Shown here piece after piece: positions 6,968-15,291 of a stretch of 26,545 nucleotides of DNA. The DNA lies in assembly GCA_045125245.1 (NCBI GenBank), contig JBGVNF010000078.1, positions 1-26,545 of the forward strand, read 5' to 3'. A model generated the notes under the pieces. The model did not search any database. It was not told where the DNA came from and was given only the letters and a program-made list of their open reading frames with translations. Origin of the DNA: SVEL01 sp045125245 (GTDB taxonomy: Bacteria > Bacillota > Clostridia > Lachnospirales > Lachnospiraceae). Position 1 is the stretch's first letter. Each line of letters begins with the position of its first letter. Position numbers and translations under genes: made by a program.

Positions 6968-7939
6968 CTATTTATTCCTAGGTGGTTCTAAATATCTTTT
7001 TTCATCCTCATTTATGATAACTCTATCATTACCTTCTACGATTTTGCCAATTACGAAGGCTTCTATTCCTTCCTTTTCAAGCTCATGAATAAGTCCTAAA
7101 CCATCTAATGTCACCATAAGAAGCGAACCTGTAGACGGAATTATATAAGGGTTTATTCCCAAATAATTTGTTATCTCTATAGTTTCTTGGCGCATATTAA
7201 TCTTCTTAAGATTTATCTCCATACCACAGTTTCCTGCCTCACCAAGTTCCCAAAGCGCACCAAACACACCACTATCAGACATATCGTGCATCGCTTTAAC
7301 ACCACATTTTGTACCAATATAAGCCGCTTTCTCTACAGAGAAATATTCTATAAAATCCTTTGCGCTATCAATATAAGTAGATGTAAATCGACTCTTAAGG
7401 TCTTCTTCCTTTTCATAAGCCAAAAGCACTGTTGCTTCCAAAGCTGCCGCATTAATCATGACAACATCATAACCTGGCTTTACCTCTTCCTTATACTTAT
7501 AATTACAAGGCTCATCCTTAGCAGCAATACCAGTCACACTAACTGTCACCACAGGATTTACCACACCTGCGCTAACCATTGTATTTCCACCAGTTATGCT
7601 TATCTTTCGAACTCTTGCAAACTCACACATTTCATCCATTAGCATCTTAAGCTTAATCTCTCGCATTCCTTCCGGCAATACAATGGAAATCTGAGCATAC
7701 TTAGGTTCTACACCCATAGCCACCAAATTATTTACAGCCTTAATAAATGCGCGATTCATATGCAAATCTCGCTTATCCACAACTGTCTGTGTGGATGTTA
7801 CAAGCTTGTAGTCATCAAGTGCCACAACTGCAGCATCATATCCAACCGCTGCTCTGCCAAGAACAGATTTATCCTTATATGAAATTTTCTTTAGAACCGA
7901 ACGTTTTAATATAGGTTCCGATATCTTTCCAGTTTTCAT
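6968..7939 (-). CDS. AIR synthase (PurM)-like protein of unknown substrate
   Basis: A 323-residue protein of the PurM/HypE/SelD/ThiL superfamily, whose members bind ATP at a dimer interface and phosphorylate or activate a substrate. It has the N-terminal half (GYDAAVVALDDYKLVTSTQT, around 33-52), the glycine-rich ITGGNTMVSAGVVNP stretch (about 114-128) and the C-terminal half with MHDMSDSGVFGALWELGEA (about 213-231). It does not end in the Cys-terminated tail that carries the carbamoyl group in HypE (the end is EPPRNK), and no hydrogenase maturation genes are nearby. It is therefore not a normal HypE. A PurM-like kinase or a thiamine-phosphate-kinase relative is possible. trmL follows 24 nt later. 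Confidence 0.8.
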   Translation of the reverse strand: MKTGKISEPILKRSVLKKISYKDKSVLGRAAVGYDAAVVALDDYKLVTSTQTVVDKRDLHMNRAFIKAVNNLVAMGVEPKYAQISIVLPEGMREIKLKMLMDEMCEFARVRKISITGGNTMVSAGVVNPVVTVSVTGIAAKDEPCNYKYKEEVKPGYDVVMINAAALEATVLLAYEKEEDLKSRFTSTYIDSAKDFIEYFSVEKAAYIGTKCGVKAMHDMSDSGVFGALWELGEAGNCGMEINLKKINMRQETIEITNYLGINPYIIPSTGSLLMVTLDGLGLIHELEKEGIEAFVIGKIVEGNDRVIINEDEKRYLEPPRNK

Positions 7940-7978
7940 AATGACTTACCTACAAATTTATGATATAATACACCTATT

Positions 7979-8040
7979 AAATCGAAGTTACGAAAAATAC
8001 CTCGATTACATCAAATCATAGTTGTGAAGCAACTTTGATT
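7979..8040. repeat. Imperfect inverted repeat upstream of the PurM-like gene
   Basis: AAATCGAAGTT (7979-7989) is mirrored by AACTTTGATT (8031-8040) with one mismatch, and GTTG/CAAC makes a small inner hairpin. It sits between the PurM-like gene start and the end of the 34-codon ORF. It may be an operator or a weak terminator; no T-tract follows it on the minus strand. Confidence 0.35.
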
Positions 8041-8043
8041 AAC

Positions 8044-8148
8044 TTAGAACAAATATACTAAGCATGGAATAACCATAGAAATGGCAAGTATAATTGCAAC
8101 AACTGAAACTATAGTTTTTCTTGTTTTTTTGTTGTAAATATTAAACAT
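8044..8148 (-). CDS. 34-residue single-pass membrane peptide
   Basis: Minus-strand ORF from ATG 8148 to TAA 8046-8044. GAAGGAG lies 6 nt before the ATG, a near-ideal ribosome binding site. The product has a basic N-terminus (MFNIYNKKTRKT) followed by one hydrophobic helix (about residues 13-34, IVSVVAIILAISMVIPCLV) and almost no C-terminal tail. Its size and shape resemble the tiny Firmicutes membrane proteins with a KKxRK start and a single helix. I cannot assign a function. It is divergent from the membrane-anchored protein at 8212, with only 63 bp between their start codons, so the two may share a control region. Confidence 0.72.
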   Translation of the reverse strand: MFNIYNKKTRKTIVSVVAIILAISMVIPCLVYLF

Positions 8149-8211
8149 GTCTACTCCTTCTCTCATTAACGAGATAATAATTTATATTTTTTATAGAAAG
8201 GTAACAAACAA

Positions 8212-8859
8212 ATGGGCGGATATTTTCCAATGTTTTTTTTACTGGCACTTGTATTTACAGCCTGGTTGGCTTTTGAACGTGTCAAAAGCAGCAAACAAGA
8301 TGACGAGCGTGTTCGTGCCTTTTGGCAACGAGAAAACGATGCTAATAACACCAGAAGAAAGAATCTTGATACCATTACATACATAAAAGTACCAAACTGG
8401 ATTACCATAGATTCCCTCTCTTCATCCCTTCCATCAGATGATGCTGAACTTAATAGATGCAGTAGTATATTAGAAACACTTATGTCACAGCGTATCTTAA
8501 ATCTTACAGGTATGACTGCAACAGACATCAAGATGGAGTACGGCCCTGCTAATCTAGCAAAACTTGATGAATACGACCAGAATTTTACCCTTTTTGCCCA
8601 AACAATCTACGCTTACGGTGAGCGTTTGCACACCTTAGGCTTCGACCATGAAGCTATGAGAGTACTTCGTTTCGGCATTGATAGTTTATCAGATATTAGT
8701 GGCAATTACAAGCTTTTGGCTACTCTTTATATAAAATATGGACAGCAAGAAAAAATTCCCGAGCTAAAAGAAGCTGCTGGCAAACTTAACTCATTGCTTA
8801 AAAATTCAATTATTAAATATCTCGATGAATTAGCCAGCACAACTTCTCAATCAGAATAG
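8212..8859 (+). CDS. Membrane-anchored helical (TPR-like) protein, function unknown
   Basis: A 215-residue protein with one N-terminal hydrophobic segment (about 5-21, FPMFFLLALVFTAWLAF) followed by a basic/acidic stretch. The remaining domain looks all-helical and would be in the cytoplasm if the positive residues after the helix stay inside. Residues about 125-195 (YAYGERLHTLGFDHEAMRVL, then YKLLATLYIKYGQQEKIPEL) look like two or three degenerate TPR units, suggesting a protein-interaction scaffold. Earlier residues (YIKVPNW.TIDSL) contain a segment I do not recognise. AAAGG precedes the ATG by about 10 nt. A strong bidirectional terminator follows at once. No function is inferred. Confidence 0.75.
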   Translation: MGGYFPMFFLLALVFTAWLAFERVKSSKQDDERVRAFWQRENDANNTRRKNLDTITYIKVPNWITIDSLSSSLPSDDAELNRCSSILETLMSQRILNLTGMTATDIKMEYGPANLAKLDEYDQNFTLFAQTIYAYGERLHTLGFDHEAMRVLRFGIDSLSDISGNYKLLATLYIKYGQQEKIPELKEAAGKLNSLLKNSIIKYLDELASTTSQSE

Positions 8860-8893
8860 AAAAAACAGGATGAACATTTCCATCCTGTTTTTT
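8860..8893. terminator. Bidirectional terminator between the TPR-like gene and degV
   Basis: AAAAAACAGGATG (8860-8872), an 8-nt loop and CATCCTGTTTTTT (8881-8893) make a 13-bp stem with A- and T-runs on both sides. It serves the convergent genes ending at 8859 and 8910. Confidence 0.9.
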
Positions 8894-8909
8894 TATATTA
8901 CAATATCAA

Positions 8910-9785
8910 TTACATTTTCTTTGAGCAAGCTATTGCTAATGCTCCTGGTCCAATATGACAAGAAACGCTTAACGATAACTGATCTGTTATAATCTGATCT
9001 GCTGGATACTCAGGCCATACCTTAAGAATCTCCTGCTTCAAGTTCTCTGCCTCTTCAAAATTCTGTGTATGGGCAATCTCTAACCATACATTATTCACAT
9101 CGCCACCAAAACGATTTTCAATATCACTCTTGATAGCATTAATCATAATGGATTTAGCCTGATTAAGTGTTCTAGCCTTTGCAAATGCATCAAGCTTCTC
9201 ACCCTGAATCTGAAGTACTGGCTTAAGCTTAAGAATTGTTCCAAGGGCTGCTGCAGCTGGTGTAATTCTACCACCCTTCTTAAGATACTTTAAAGTATCA
9301 AGCATAATATATATACTAGACTCCATCTTAGCATCCATAAGCTTATCATGAATTTCAGATGCACTCATACCTGCTTTCGCCATCTCCATAGCATCAAGCA
9401 CTGACTGTCTCTGTGTTACAGAAATTCTCTGATTATCTACTACAAATACTTTACCTTCATAATCATCATCTCTTGATAATGCCATAGCAGTACTGCAAGA
9501 ACCTGATAATCCGCTAGACATAGGAATATGAATTATCTCGTCATATCCTTCGTCAAACACATTGTTCCATAAATTCATTACGAAATCAGGGGAAGGCTGT
9601 GTTGTAGAAATATCAGCATCCTCCTTAAGCCTATCAAAAAACTGCTCTTTTGTAAGATTTATATCTTCAAATAATGTTTCATCATTAACTATAAATGGCA
9701 TAGGCACAACAAATATACCAAGGCTTTCCGCCTCCACCTGTGATATACCACTGTTACTGTCTGTGATTATAGCAACTTTAGACAT
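8910..9785 (-). CDS. DegV family fatty-acid-binding protein
   Basis: A 291-residue DegV protein, the normal length. Family members (FakB type) bind a fatty acid in a pocket between two domains and present it to the kinase FakA for phospholipid synthesis; many clostridial paralogues have no proven partner. Visible motifs: the N-terminal ITDSNSGI (7-14), the lipid-head loop TTQPSP (61-66), SSGLSGS (90-96) and, in the second domain, LKYLKKGGRITPAAA and HIGPGALAIA near the end. GGAGG lies 7 nt before the ATG. No fakA is in the window, and the gene appears to be a single transcription unit ending at the terminator at 8860-8893. Confidence 0.93.
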   Translation of the reverse strand: MSKVAIITDSNSGISQVEAESLGIFVVPMPFIVNDETLFEDINLTKEQFFDRLKEDADISTTQPSPDFVMNLWNNVFDEGYDEIIHIPMSSGLSGSCSTAMALSRDDDYEGKVFVVDNQRISVTQRQSVLDAMEMAKAGMSASEIHDKLMDAKMESSIYIMLDTLKYLKKGGRITPAAAALGTILKLKPVLQIQGEKLDAFAKARTLNQAKSIMINAIKSDIENRFGGDVNNVWLEIAHTQNFEEAENLKQEILKVWPEYPADQIITDQLSLSVSCHIGPGALAIACSKKM

Positions 9786-9906
9786 TTTTATCCTCCATAT
9801 TATTTAATATTTTTCTAAGTCTATCATAAACATTTCGCCAATGCAACCTTGAAAATGCTTATTTTACTGGGTTTTTACGGCTACCAAACATAGTTTGCGT
9901 AACTAC

Positions 9907-9928
9907 TTGTCATATTTAATTATGACAA
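9907..9928. repeat. Short inverted repeat overlapping the HAD phosphatase stop codon
   Basis: TTGTCATA and TATGACAA form a perfect 8-bp stem around a 6-nt loop, followed by TTTTT only on the plus strand. The stop codon of the minus-strand gene (9922-9920) is in the loop. It lacks a T-tract in the direction of that gene, so it is a poor terminator for it. Confidence 0.5.
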
Positions 9929-10567
9929 TTTTTCTAAAATTTCTTCTGGCTTACGTACAAATACTTTCGCCCCAGCCTCTACAAGTTCATCCTCATCTCT
10001 AAACCCCCAAAGAACTGTTATCATATCTAAACCACTATTAATACCTGTGGCCACATCCACGTCAGAATCACCTATAAATATAGCTTCATCCTTCTCTACA
10101 CCAAGCTTATCCAATCCTTTATATATCATATCTGGCGCTGGTTTCTTAGGTACATCTGGTGTTTCACCTATAGCCACATCTATAAGTCCTTCAAAAAACT
10201 TTTCAGCCAATTCTCCAACTGCACTTTCAATCTTATTAGAAACTATAGCAAGCTTATAGCCCTGCCCCTTTAGGTGTCTTAGAACATCAAGCACACCCTC
10301 ATAAGGTCTAGTCTTATCAAGAGAATGTTCTTCATAATAAGCCTTAAATTTAGCTAACACTGCCTCCTCCGTAGCTTTTTCAGTCCCCGCTGGCACAGCA
10401 CGCTCTATTAATTTACCTACTCCATTTCCTACAAATCGTCTTGTCATATCCAAAGTAATCGGTGGCAAATCGAAGCTTTCTAAACCATAATTCACGCTAT
10501 TCATAAGGTCCTCAAGAGTGTCCAACAAAGTACCATCCAAATCCCATATCACTGCCTTATATTTCAT
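9920..10567 (-). CDS. HAD-superfamily phosphatase, phosphoglycolate phosphatase-like
   Basis: A 215-residue HAD hydrolase with all four motifs: DLDGT (9-13, nucleophile Asp9 and acid/base Asp11), VSNK (109-112), KPAPD (142-146, Lys) and GDSDVD (166-171, metal Asp). The alpha-helical cap (about 17-85) follows motif I, as in the Gph/PgmB/PpaX subfamily. The substrate is probably a small phosphate ester such as 2-phosphoglycolate, pyrophosphate or a sugar phosphate, and cannot be told from sequence. It starts 39 nt downstream of lrgB and may share its transcript. A moderate AGTAGG site lies about 9 nt before the ATG. Confidence 0.88.
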   Translation of the reverse strand: MKYKAVIWDLDGTLLDTLEDLMNSVNYGLESFDLPPITLDMTRRFVGNGVGKLIERAVPAGTEKATEEAVLAKFKAYYEEHSLDKTRPYEGVLDVLRHLKGQGYKLAIVSNKIESAVGELAEKFFEGLIDVAIGETPDVPKKPAPDMIYKGLDKLGVEKDEAIFIGDSDVDVATGINSGLDMITVLWGFRDEDELVEAGAKVFVRKPEEILEKLS

Positions 10568-10606
10568 AATCGCACCTACTTTCGTCTATATAATCATTAG
10601 TACATT

Positions 10607-11299
10607 TTACATTAAATTAGCAAAAAATGGAAGCACCACTACAGTGATAATTCCTGCAACAGCTATAGCCAAGCTTCCCATCGCCCCCTCTAATTCTCCA
10701 AGCTCCATGGCCTTAGAAGTTCCCATCACATGAGAGGCTGTACCTAGCGCCAAGCCCTTCGATATAGGCTCCTTTATTCCAAACATTTTAAATATTATCT
10801 CTGCAAACATTCCACCCACATTTCCTGCAATAATAATCGCCGCAGTAGTTATGGCCACAATACCTCCAAGCTCCTCCGATACGCTTATACCGATAGCTGT
10901 AGTTATGGACTTTGGAAGCAATGATACATATGCAATATGGTCAAATTTAAACAAAATACAAAAACCTAAAACAGTCAATGCACTCACAAGGACACCCGAT
11001 AATATTCCAAGTATTACTGCCACAAAATTCTTTTTTAGTATCTCTAGCTTTTGATACAACGGAATAGCCAAACATACTGTAGCAGGTGTTAAGAAATAAG
11101 TAAGCACCGACGTACTAGCCTTATATGTTTCATAATCAATCCCTGTAAGTACCAACACAACTATTACAATAGCTGTAGCTGTAACTAGTGGTGTCAAAAA
11201 TGTAAGACCTGTCTTTTTACGAACAAAAATTCCTATATGATAAGTAATAAGGCTTAGAAAAACGCCAAAAAAAGTTGATGTAGTCAAAAATTCTGTCAT
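10607..11299 (-). CDS. lrgB: LrgB family protein
   Basis: A 230-residue integral membrane protein of the LrgB/CidB family with about seven hydrophobic segments. The conserved core is visible: LLPKSITTAIGISVSEELGG (about 127-146) and the GLALGTASHVMGTSKA stretch near residue 188. The LrgAB pair acts in the membrane as a murein-hydrolase/holin-like system in staphylococci and as a pyruvate or organic-acid carrier in Bacillus and Streptococcus, so either role is possible. Its ATG overlaps the lrgA stop codon (TAATG on the minus strand), showing tight translational coupling, and it has its own AAAGGAGG site. Confidence 0.93.
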   Translation of the reverse strand: MTEFLTTSTFFGVFLSLITYHIGIFVRKKTGLTFLTPLVTATAIVIVVLVLTGIDYETYKASTSVLTYFLTPATVCLAIPLYQKLEILKKNFVAVILGILSGVLVSALTVLGFCILFKFDHIAYVSLLPKSITTAIGISVSEELGGIVAITTAAIIIAGNVGGMFAEIIFKMFGIKEPISKGLALGTASHVMGTSKAMELGELEGAMGSLAIAVAGIITVVVLPFFANLM

Positions 11300-11661
11300 T
11301 ATTCCTTACCTCCTTTTTTACTCATTCTAATAACAAACTGGGATATTCTTCCTGTAACTATCATTACTATAAATGTTGATAATACTGCAATCACGCAAAA
11401 TGGTAACAATATGCTTTTTAGCTGTGGCCACGCGCTAAGAAGACCTACACTTGGCGCCACAAACATAATCGGCAACGCAGATACAAAAAATTCCGCTGTC
11501 TCCTTCACCGCATCCAATTTAATAATGCCACTCATAAGGCCTATGAGCATAAGCACAAGTCCATACACACTTCCAGGTATCTTAAACGGCAGCAACTCCT
11601 TGATACACTCTCCCATAAAAGTAATTATCATTATTATCATAAATTGTTTTATATACTTCAT
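11299..11661 (-). CDS. lrgA: LrgA/CidA family membrane protein
   Basis: A 120-residue, four-helix membrane protein. It has the family signature IPGSVYGLVLMLIGL (about 29-43) followed by the FFVSALPIMFVAPSVGLL helix (about 57-74), matching CidA/LrgA holin-like proteins that work with LrgB. The start is ATG 11661 because GGAGG lies 5 nt before it; the longer frame reaching 11700 has no ribosome binding site. The gene is first in the lrgA-lrgB operon, expressed from the promoter at 11743-11771. No lytSR regulator is in the window. Confidence 0.9.
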   Translation of the reverse strand: MKYIKQFMIIMIITFMGECIKELLPFKIPGSVYGLVLMLIGLMSGIIKLDAVKETAEFFVSALPIMFVAPSVGLLSAWPQLKSILLPFCVIAVLSTFIVMIVTGRISQFVIRMSKKGGKE

Positions 11662-11691
11662 AATTCCTCCTAACCTTCTATCAGTATAAAA

Positions 11692-11706
11692 GTTTCCCAT
11701 ATGACA
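11692..11706. repeat. Partial match to the dispersed repeat core in the lrgA leader
   Basis: TTTCCCATATGACAG differs from the repeat core TTTCCTATATGACAA at two positions. It lies in the presumed 5' leader of lrgA, 30-45 nt before the start codon, with no terminator next to it. It may be chance. Confidence 0.35.
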
Positions 11707-11742
11707 GATTTTTACTCTTTGCCTTAACCTGCCACTCGTGAC

Positions 11743-11771
11743 ATTATAAACTTTATTATTCTATCTAGCAA
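11743..11771 (-). promoter_or_regulatory. Sigma-A promoter of lrgAB
   Basis: Minus-strand TTGCTA (11771-11766), a 17-bp spacer and perfect TATAAT (11748-11743). A transcript from here would have a leader of about 75 nt before lrgA. The rest of the 11662-11986 gap shows only AT-rich DNA and the promoter of the next gene. Confidence 0.6.
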
Positions 11772-11874
11772 TATATATTTTGCCCCATATTTTATGCTAT
11801 ATACATACCCTAACTATTAGTCGCTTTACAAAAAAACAATTCAAAATATTTGTATATTCAATTGCAAGAATATC

Positions 11875-11903
11875 TTGTAAATCAAGCAAAATTGTGTTAC
11901 AAT
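11875..11903 (+). promoter_or_regulatory. Sigma-A promoter (extended -10) of the c-di-GMP gene
   Basis: TTGTAA (11875-11880), 17 bp, then TGTTACAAT giving an extended -10 (TACAAT at 11898-11903). A leader of about 75 nt follows, with AAGGAG (11975-11980) six bases before the ATG. I see no c-di-GMP riboswitch in the leader. Confidence 0.65.
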
Positions 11904-11986
11904 TTATAATAATTTGTAATTAAGTAAAAGTGTGATTGTTATTACTAAATTTTGATTAAACAATTTAAGATAATAAGGAGTTTTTT

Positions 11987-14900
11987 ATGAGTGACAAAGT
12001 TATCGGACGTGTACACAAGATCGACTTAAGAAAACTTAACGCTAAAAAGAGTGCCGTGCCTCAATTTGATGCACTTACCGGTTTATATACCAGAGAACAT
12101 TTTCGTTCATGTGTTAATAAATGTATCCATGAACACAAAGATTTTTCTTCAGCGTTAATAGTTGTCGATGTTGACAATTTCAAAGCGGTAAATGAGAATC
12201 TCGGCCATGCCTTTGGCGATGAAGTATTGCGCGGTATTGGACGAGCTTTAAGTACGTGCATTGCATCTGGAGATATCATCGGACGTATAGGTGGTGACGA
12301 ATTTATTATATTTATAAAAAAATATAATGCAAAAGAACAGATTATTCGTACCATCAGCAAAATTTCTGCTAGAATATCTTCTGTTTATGTGGGAGAAATG
12401 GAAGATTTTTCATTATCAGTTACCTGTGGTATTGCTTTACATCCAGACAATGGTGAGAGTATTGATTTATTATATGACAATGCTTGCAAAGCATTAGTTT
12501 ATACTAAAGACATTGCTCAGGTAGATTATGCCTTTTATCAAGATGATATACCTGAGATGGTAAACGCTCCGTTTAACAATCATAATCCAGAAGACTATAC
12601 AACCTTTAATATAGATTGTCCCAAAATATATGACCAATATGGTCTTACAAATATGGCTTTCAAGCTTATGGAAGACACTAAGGATGTAGATTCTACCATC
12701 AACCTTATGCTTCATACACTTGCTGACCATTATGGATTATCCATTATATTCATTAGAGAAATTACTGAACATCCACGTGAGTTAGAATATATATATGAAT
12801 GTGTGACAGGCAATTACAATAGACTATTAGGAACTAGATGTACCTACACCGAAGAGGAATGGCACAATTTTATCAACCATTATGATAATGGCTACTTCTT
12901 GTTTGATGATATTAATCATCTTCCAAGCTCTCTTAGAGATTCCTCTCCATTTGTCAATAATGTTAAAACAGTATTGGAAATCCCTATTTACAATAGCGGT
13001 TCCTTTGCTGGATGCGTAGAATTTGTATCTATTACCAGACATAAAGAATGGGCTGAAGATGATATTAATACACTTAAAATGTTTTGTCGTATTCTATCTT
13101 CATATCTCCTTAGCATGAGAACTTTAAAGAGAACTGAAGATTTAGTGACAGAACTTACGCAAAAGGATTCCTTAACTGGACTTATGAAATATGAAACCTT
13201 CATTAATTCCGTAAGAGAATTTGCCTCGAAGAATACAGACCCAAATATAGGTATTGCTATAGTTTATTCTGATATTAAATATTTCAAGGCTATCAATGAT
13301 AAATTCGGCTACTCTGTAGGTGATAAGATGCTTAAACATTTTGGTAATGCCGTAAGAAATAGTGGCGAATATACTTTTGCAGCATGTAGACTTTTTTCAG
13401 ACAATATTATCACAGCAGGTATTTACGATAATAGCTTCGATAAAAACGAATTTGCCAAAATTATTCACGAATATAATCATAAAATAGAAGATGAACTTCA
13501 AAAGCTATTCTTCGAACAAAGAATTATCATAAACTCTGGTATCTATATTTGTCACGATACGAGAAATTTAGATGTTGAAATAGCCATTTCCAATGCCAAC
13601 CTAGCAAGGAAGAAGGCTAAAAATATAGACTCCACAGAGCCAGTATTATTTACACCTGATATGATAAGTAATCTTCTTCAGCATATGGAACTATGTTCTA
13701 ACTTGCATACTGCTATCGAAAACGAAGAGCTTAAGGTATTCTACCAGCCTAAAGTAGAATGTGGTTCCGAGAAAGTAATAGGTGCAGAAGCTCTTGTTCG
13801 TTGGTTTAAACCAGACGGCAGTTGCGTACTCCCTGATAGCTTCATTCCTTTGTTTGAATCTAATGGTTTAATTGTAGAAGTTGACTATTTTGTATATAGA
13901 AAGGTATTTGAACATCTTAGAAAACGACTAGATGAAGAACTCCCTGTAGTTCCTATTTCTATGAATGTTTCTAGAGCTCATCTAGCTTCAGACGGAATAT
14001 TAGAATATATTAAGACTCTTTTTGATACATATCAGATTCCACCTGAGCTGGTAGAATTCGAGCTTACTGAGAATATTTATATAGAAAATATGACCGCCGT
14101 TCTCCCTCTTATCCATAATATGAGGGACCTTGGCGTAAAAATCTCCATGGATGACTTCGGTGCAGGACATTCCAGCTTAAATGAGCTTAATAGACTTCCA
14201 TTGGATACCATCAAGCTTGACCGTGTATTTATGTCAGAAAACCTTAATGAAAAACAGCGAATTATTCTCTCAAGCATTGTAGAGATGTCCAAAAAGTTAA
14301 ACATTGCGGTACTTTGTGAGGGTGTTGAAAATGATTCTCAAAATGAATTCCTAAGAAAAATAGGTTGTGATATGGTTCAAGGATACTATTATAGCCAACC
14401 GCTTTCTGAAGAAGAATTTGTTGAATATATCAAAACAAGACTTGCTGAGGATGTTAACTATACCCACTTTGCGTTTGACAATTCTCTATGGGATGATAAT
14501 CATGAATATCAAGGTTTCTTACTTGGTCATGATATAAGATATACATCAGGTCCTGCTAGTACATCTGCCCTCTACTTTGGTGGTGGTTCAACCTCTACAA
14601 ACGTAGTGGAATTGCCGATTAATTTGTACCCAGTTTCAAACTACACTATTACCATGTGGTTTAAAGAGGATAAAGAGCAAATCGGTTCTTCACTTATGTA
14701 CACTAGCTTTGAAAAAGGTTACTCAAACATTATTCCACATAATGCCGACTACAAGGCATTATTCCGCATAAAGGAAGTAACTGGAGATAATGATAACCCA
14801 ACAGACGCTCATGGTGTCATCGCTCCTAAGAAAAATGTATGGAATTTCTTAGCTGTATCTTACAACTACAGAACTCGTACATCGAATCTGTATATAAATG

Positions 14901-15079
14901 GTTTACCTGCTGGTCGCGTAGCCAACGCGCCTATACTCGGTTCACCTATAAGAATTCTTCTTGGCGGTGATATTTATAGCAACTGCTTTAAGGGAGCTAT
15001 TGCTGATTTAAGAATATATAATCAAGAATTATCTTCTACTGAAATTTTGTATACTTTTAATTCACTATCTCGTTCGTAG
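11987..15079 (+). CDS. GGDEF-GAF-(degenerate GGDEF)-EAL-LamG c-di-GMP protein
   Basis: A 1030-residue soluble protein with no signal peptide or membrane helix. Residues about 26-185 are a diguanylate cyclase domain with intact GGDEF (102-106) and no RxxD inhibitory site (ASGD at that place). Residues about 225-385 look like a GAF sensor. Residues about 388-555 are a second GGDEF fold whose signature reads CRLFSDNI, so inactive. Residues about 565-820 are an EAL phosphodiesterase with EAL (601-603), Asn660, ELTE (692-695), DDFGAG (722-727), Lys743, E778/E781 and Gln798, so probably active. The last 180 residues (about 850-1028) resemble a LamG/concanavalin-type jelly roll (TITMWFK, WNFLAVSYN, NLYINGLPAG, ADLRIYN). 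It should make or degrade c-di-GMP under GAF and LamG control. It has its own promoter and terminator. Confidence 0.93.
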   Translation: MSDKVIGRVHKIDLRKLNAKKSAVPQFDALTGLYTREHFRSCVNKCIHEHKDFSSALIVVDVDNFKAVNENLGHAFGDEVLRGIGRALSTCIASGDIIGRIGGDEFIIFIKKYNAKEQIIRTISKISARISSVYVGEMEDFSLSVTCGIALHPDNGESIDLLYDNACKALVYTKDIAQVDYAFYQDDIPEMVNAPFNNHNPEDYTTFNIDCPKIYDQYGLTNMAFKLMEDTKDVDSTINLMLHTLADHYGLSIIFIREITEHPRELEYIYECVTGNYNRLLGTRCTYTEEEWHNFINHYDNGYFLFDDINHLPSSLRDSSPFVNNVKTVLEIPIYNSGSFAGCVEFVSITRHKEWAEDDINTLKMFCRILSSYLLSMRTLKRTEDLVTELTQKDSLTGLMKYETFINSVREFASKNTDPNIGIAIVYSDIKYFKAINDKFGYSVGDKMLKHFGNAVRNSGEYTFAACRLFSDNIITAGIYDNSFDKNEFAKIIHEYNHKIEDELQKLFFEQRIIINSGIYICHDTRNLDVEIAISNANLARKKAKNIDSTEPVLFTPDMISNLLQHMELCSNLHTAIENEELKVFYQPKVECGSEKVIGAEALVRWFKPDGSCVLPDSFIPLFESNGLIVEVDYFVYRKVFEHLRKRLDEELPVVPISMNVSRAHLASDGILEYIKTLFDTYQIPPELVEFELTENIYIENMTAVLPLIHNMRDLGVKISMDDFGAGHSSLNELNRLPLDTIKLDRVFMSENLNEKQRIILSSIVEMSKKLNIAVLCEGVENDSQNEFLRKIGCDMVQGYYYSQPLSEEEFVEYIKTRLAEDVNYTHFAFDNSLWDDNHEYQGFLLGHDIRYTSGPASTSALYFGGGSTSTNVVELPINLYPVSNYTITMWFKEDKEQIGSSLMYTSFEKGYSNIIPHNADYKALFRIKEVTGDNDNPTDAHGVIAPKKNVWNFLAVSYNYRTRTSNLYINGLPAGRVANAPILGSPIRILLGGDIYSNCFKGAIADLRIYNQELSSTEILYTFNSLSRS

Positions 15080-15121
15080 AATATACGATTAAGACTTATA
15101 ACTCCTTAATCCAATCAATTA

Positions 15122-15163
15122 TATAGGAAGTTCTCATCAAGAACTTTCCTCGTATGACAAAAA
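15122..15163. repeat. Dispersed intergenic repeat, copy B
   Basis: TATAGGAAGTTCT and AGAACTTTCCT form an inverted repeat with one bulged T, followed by CGTATGACAAAAA. It matches copies A (655-692) and C (19234-19281) and abuts the terminator at 15162-15197. Confidence 0.7.
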
Positions 15164-15197
15164 GAAGCACTGGATTCGTCCAGTGCTTCTTCTTTTT
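15162..15197. terminator. Bidirectional terminator of the c-di-GMP gene and tRNA-Phe
   Basis: AAGAAGCACTGGA, a TTCG tetraloop and TCCAGTGCTTCTT form a perfect 13-bp stem, followed by CTTTTT on the plus strand and by TTTTT on the minus strand. It ends the c-di-GMP gene and the convergent tRNA-Phe transcript. Confidence 0.92.
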
Positions 15198-15201
15198 ATA
15201 A

Positions 15202-15274
<73 letters not shown>

Positions 15275-15291
15275 TTTTTTGCTACGGGAGT

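Noticed and set aside
6968..7939. Hydrogenase maturation protein HypE
   Set aside because: The C-terminus lacks the required terminal Cys motif and no hyp or hydrogenase genes are near.
9907..9928. Hairpin at the end of the HAD phosphatase gene as a terminator
   Set aside because: The T-tract is only on the plus strand, where no gene reads into it; on the minus strand the stem is followed by AGTAGTTACG.
11904..11986. Possible c-di-GMP riboswitch in the leader of the GGDEF/EAL gene
   Set aside because: The leader is very AT-rich and I see none of the conserved GEMM-type stems or tetraloop, nor a terminator before the gene.
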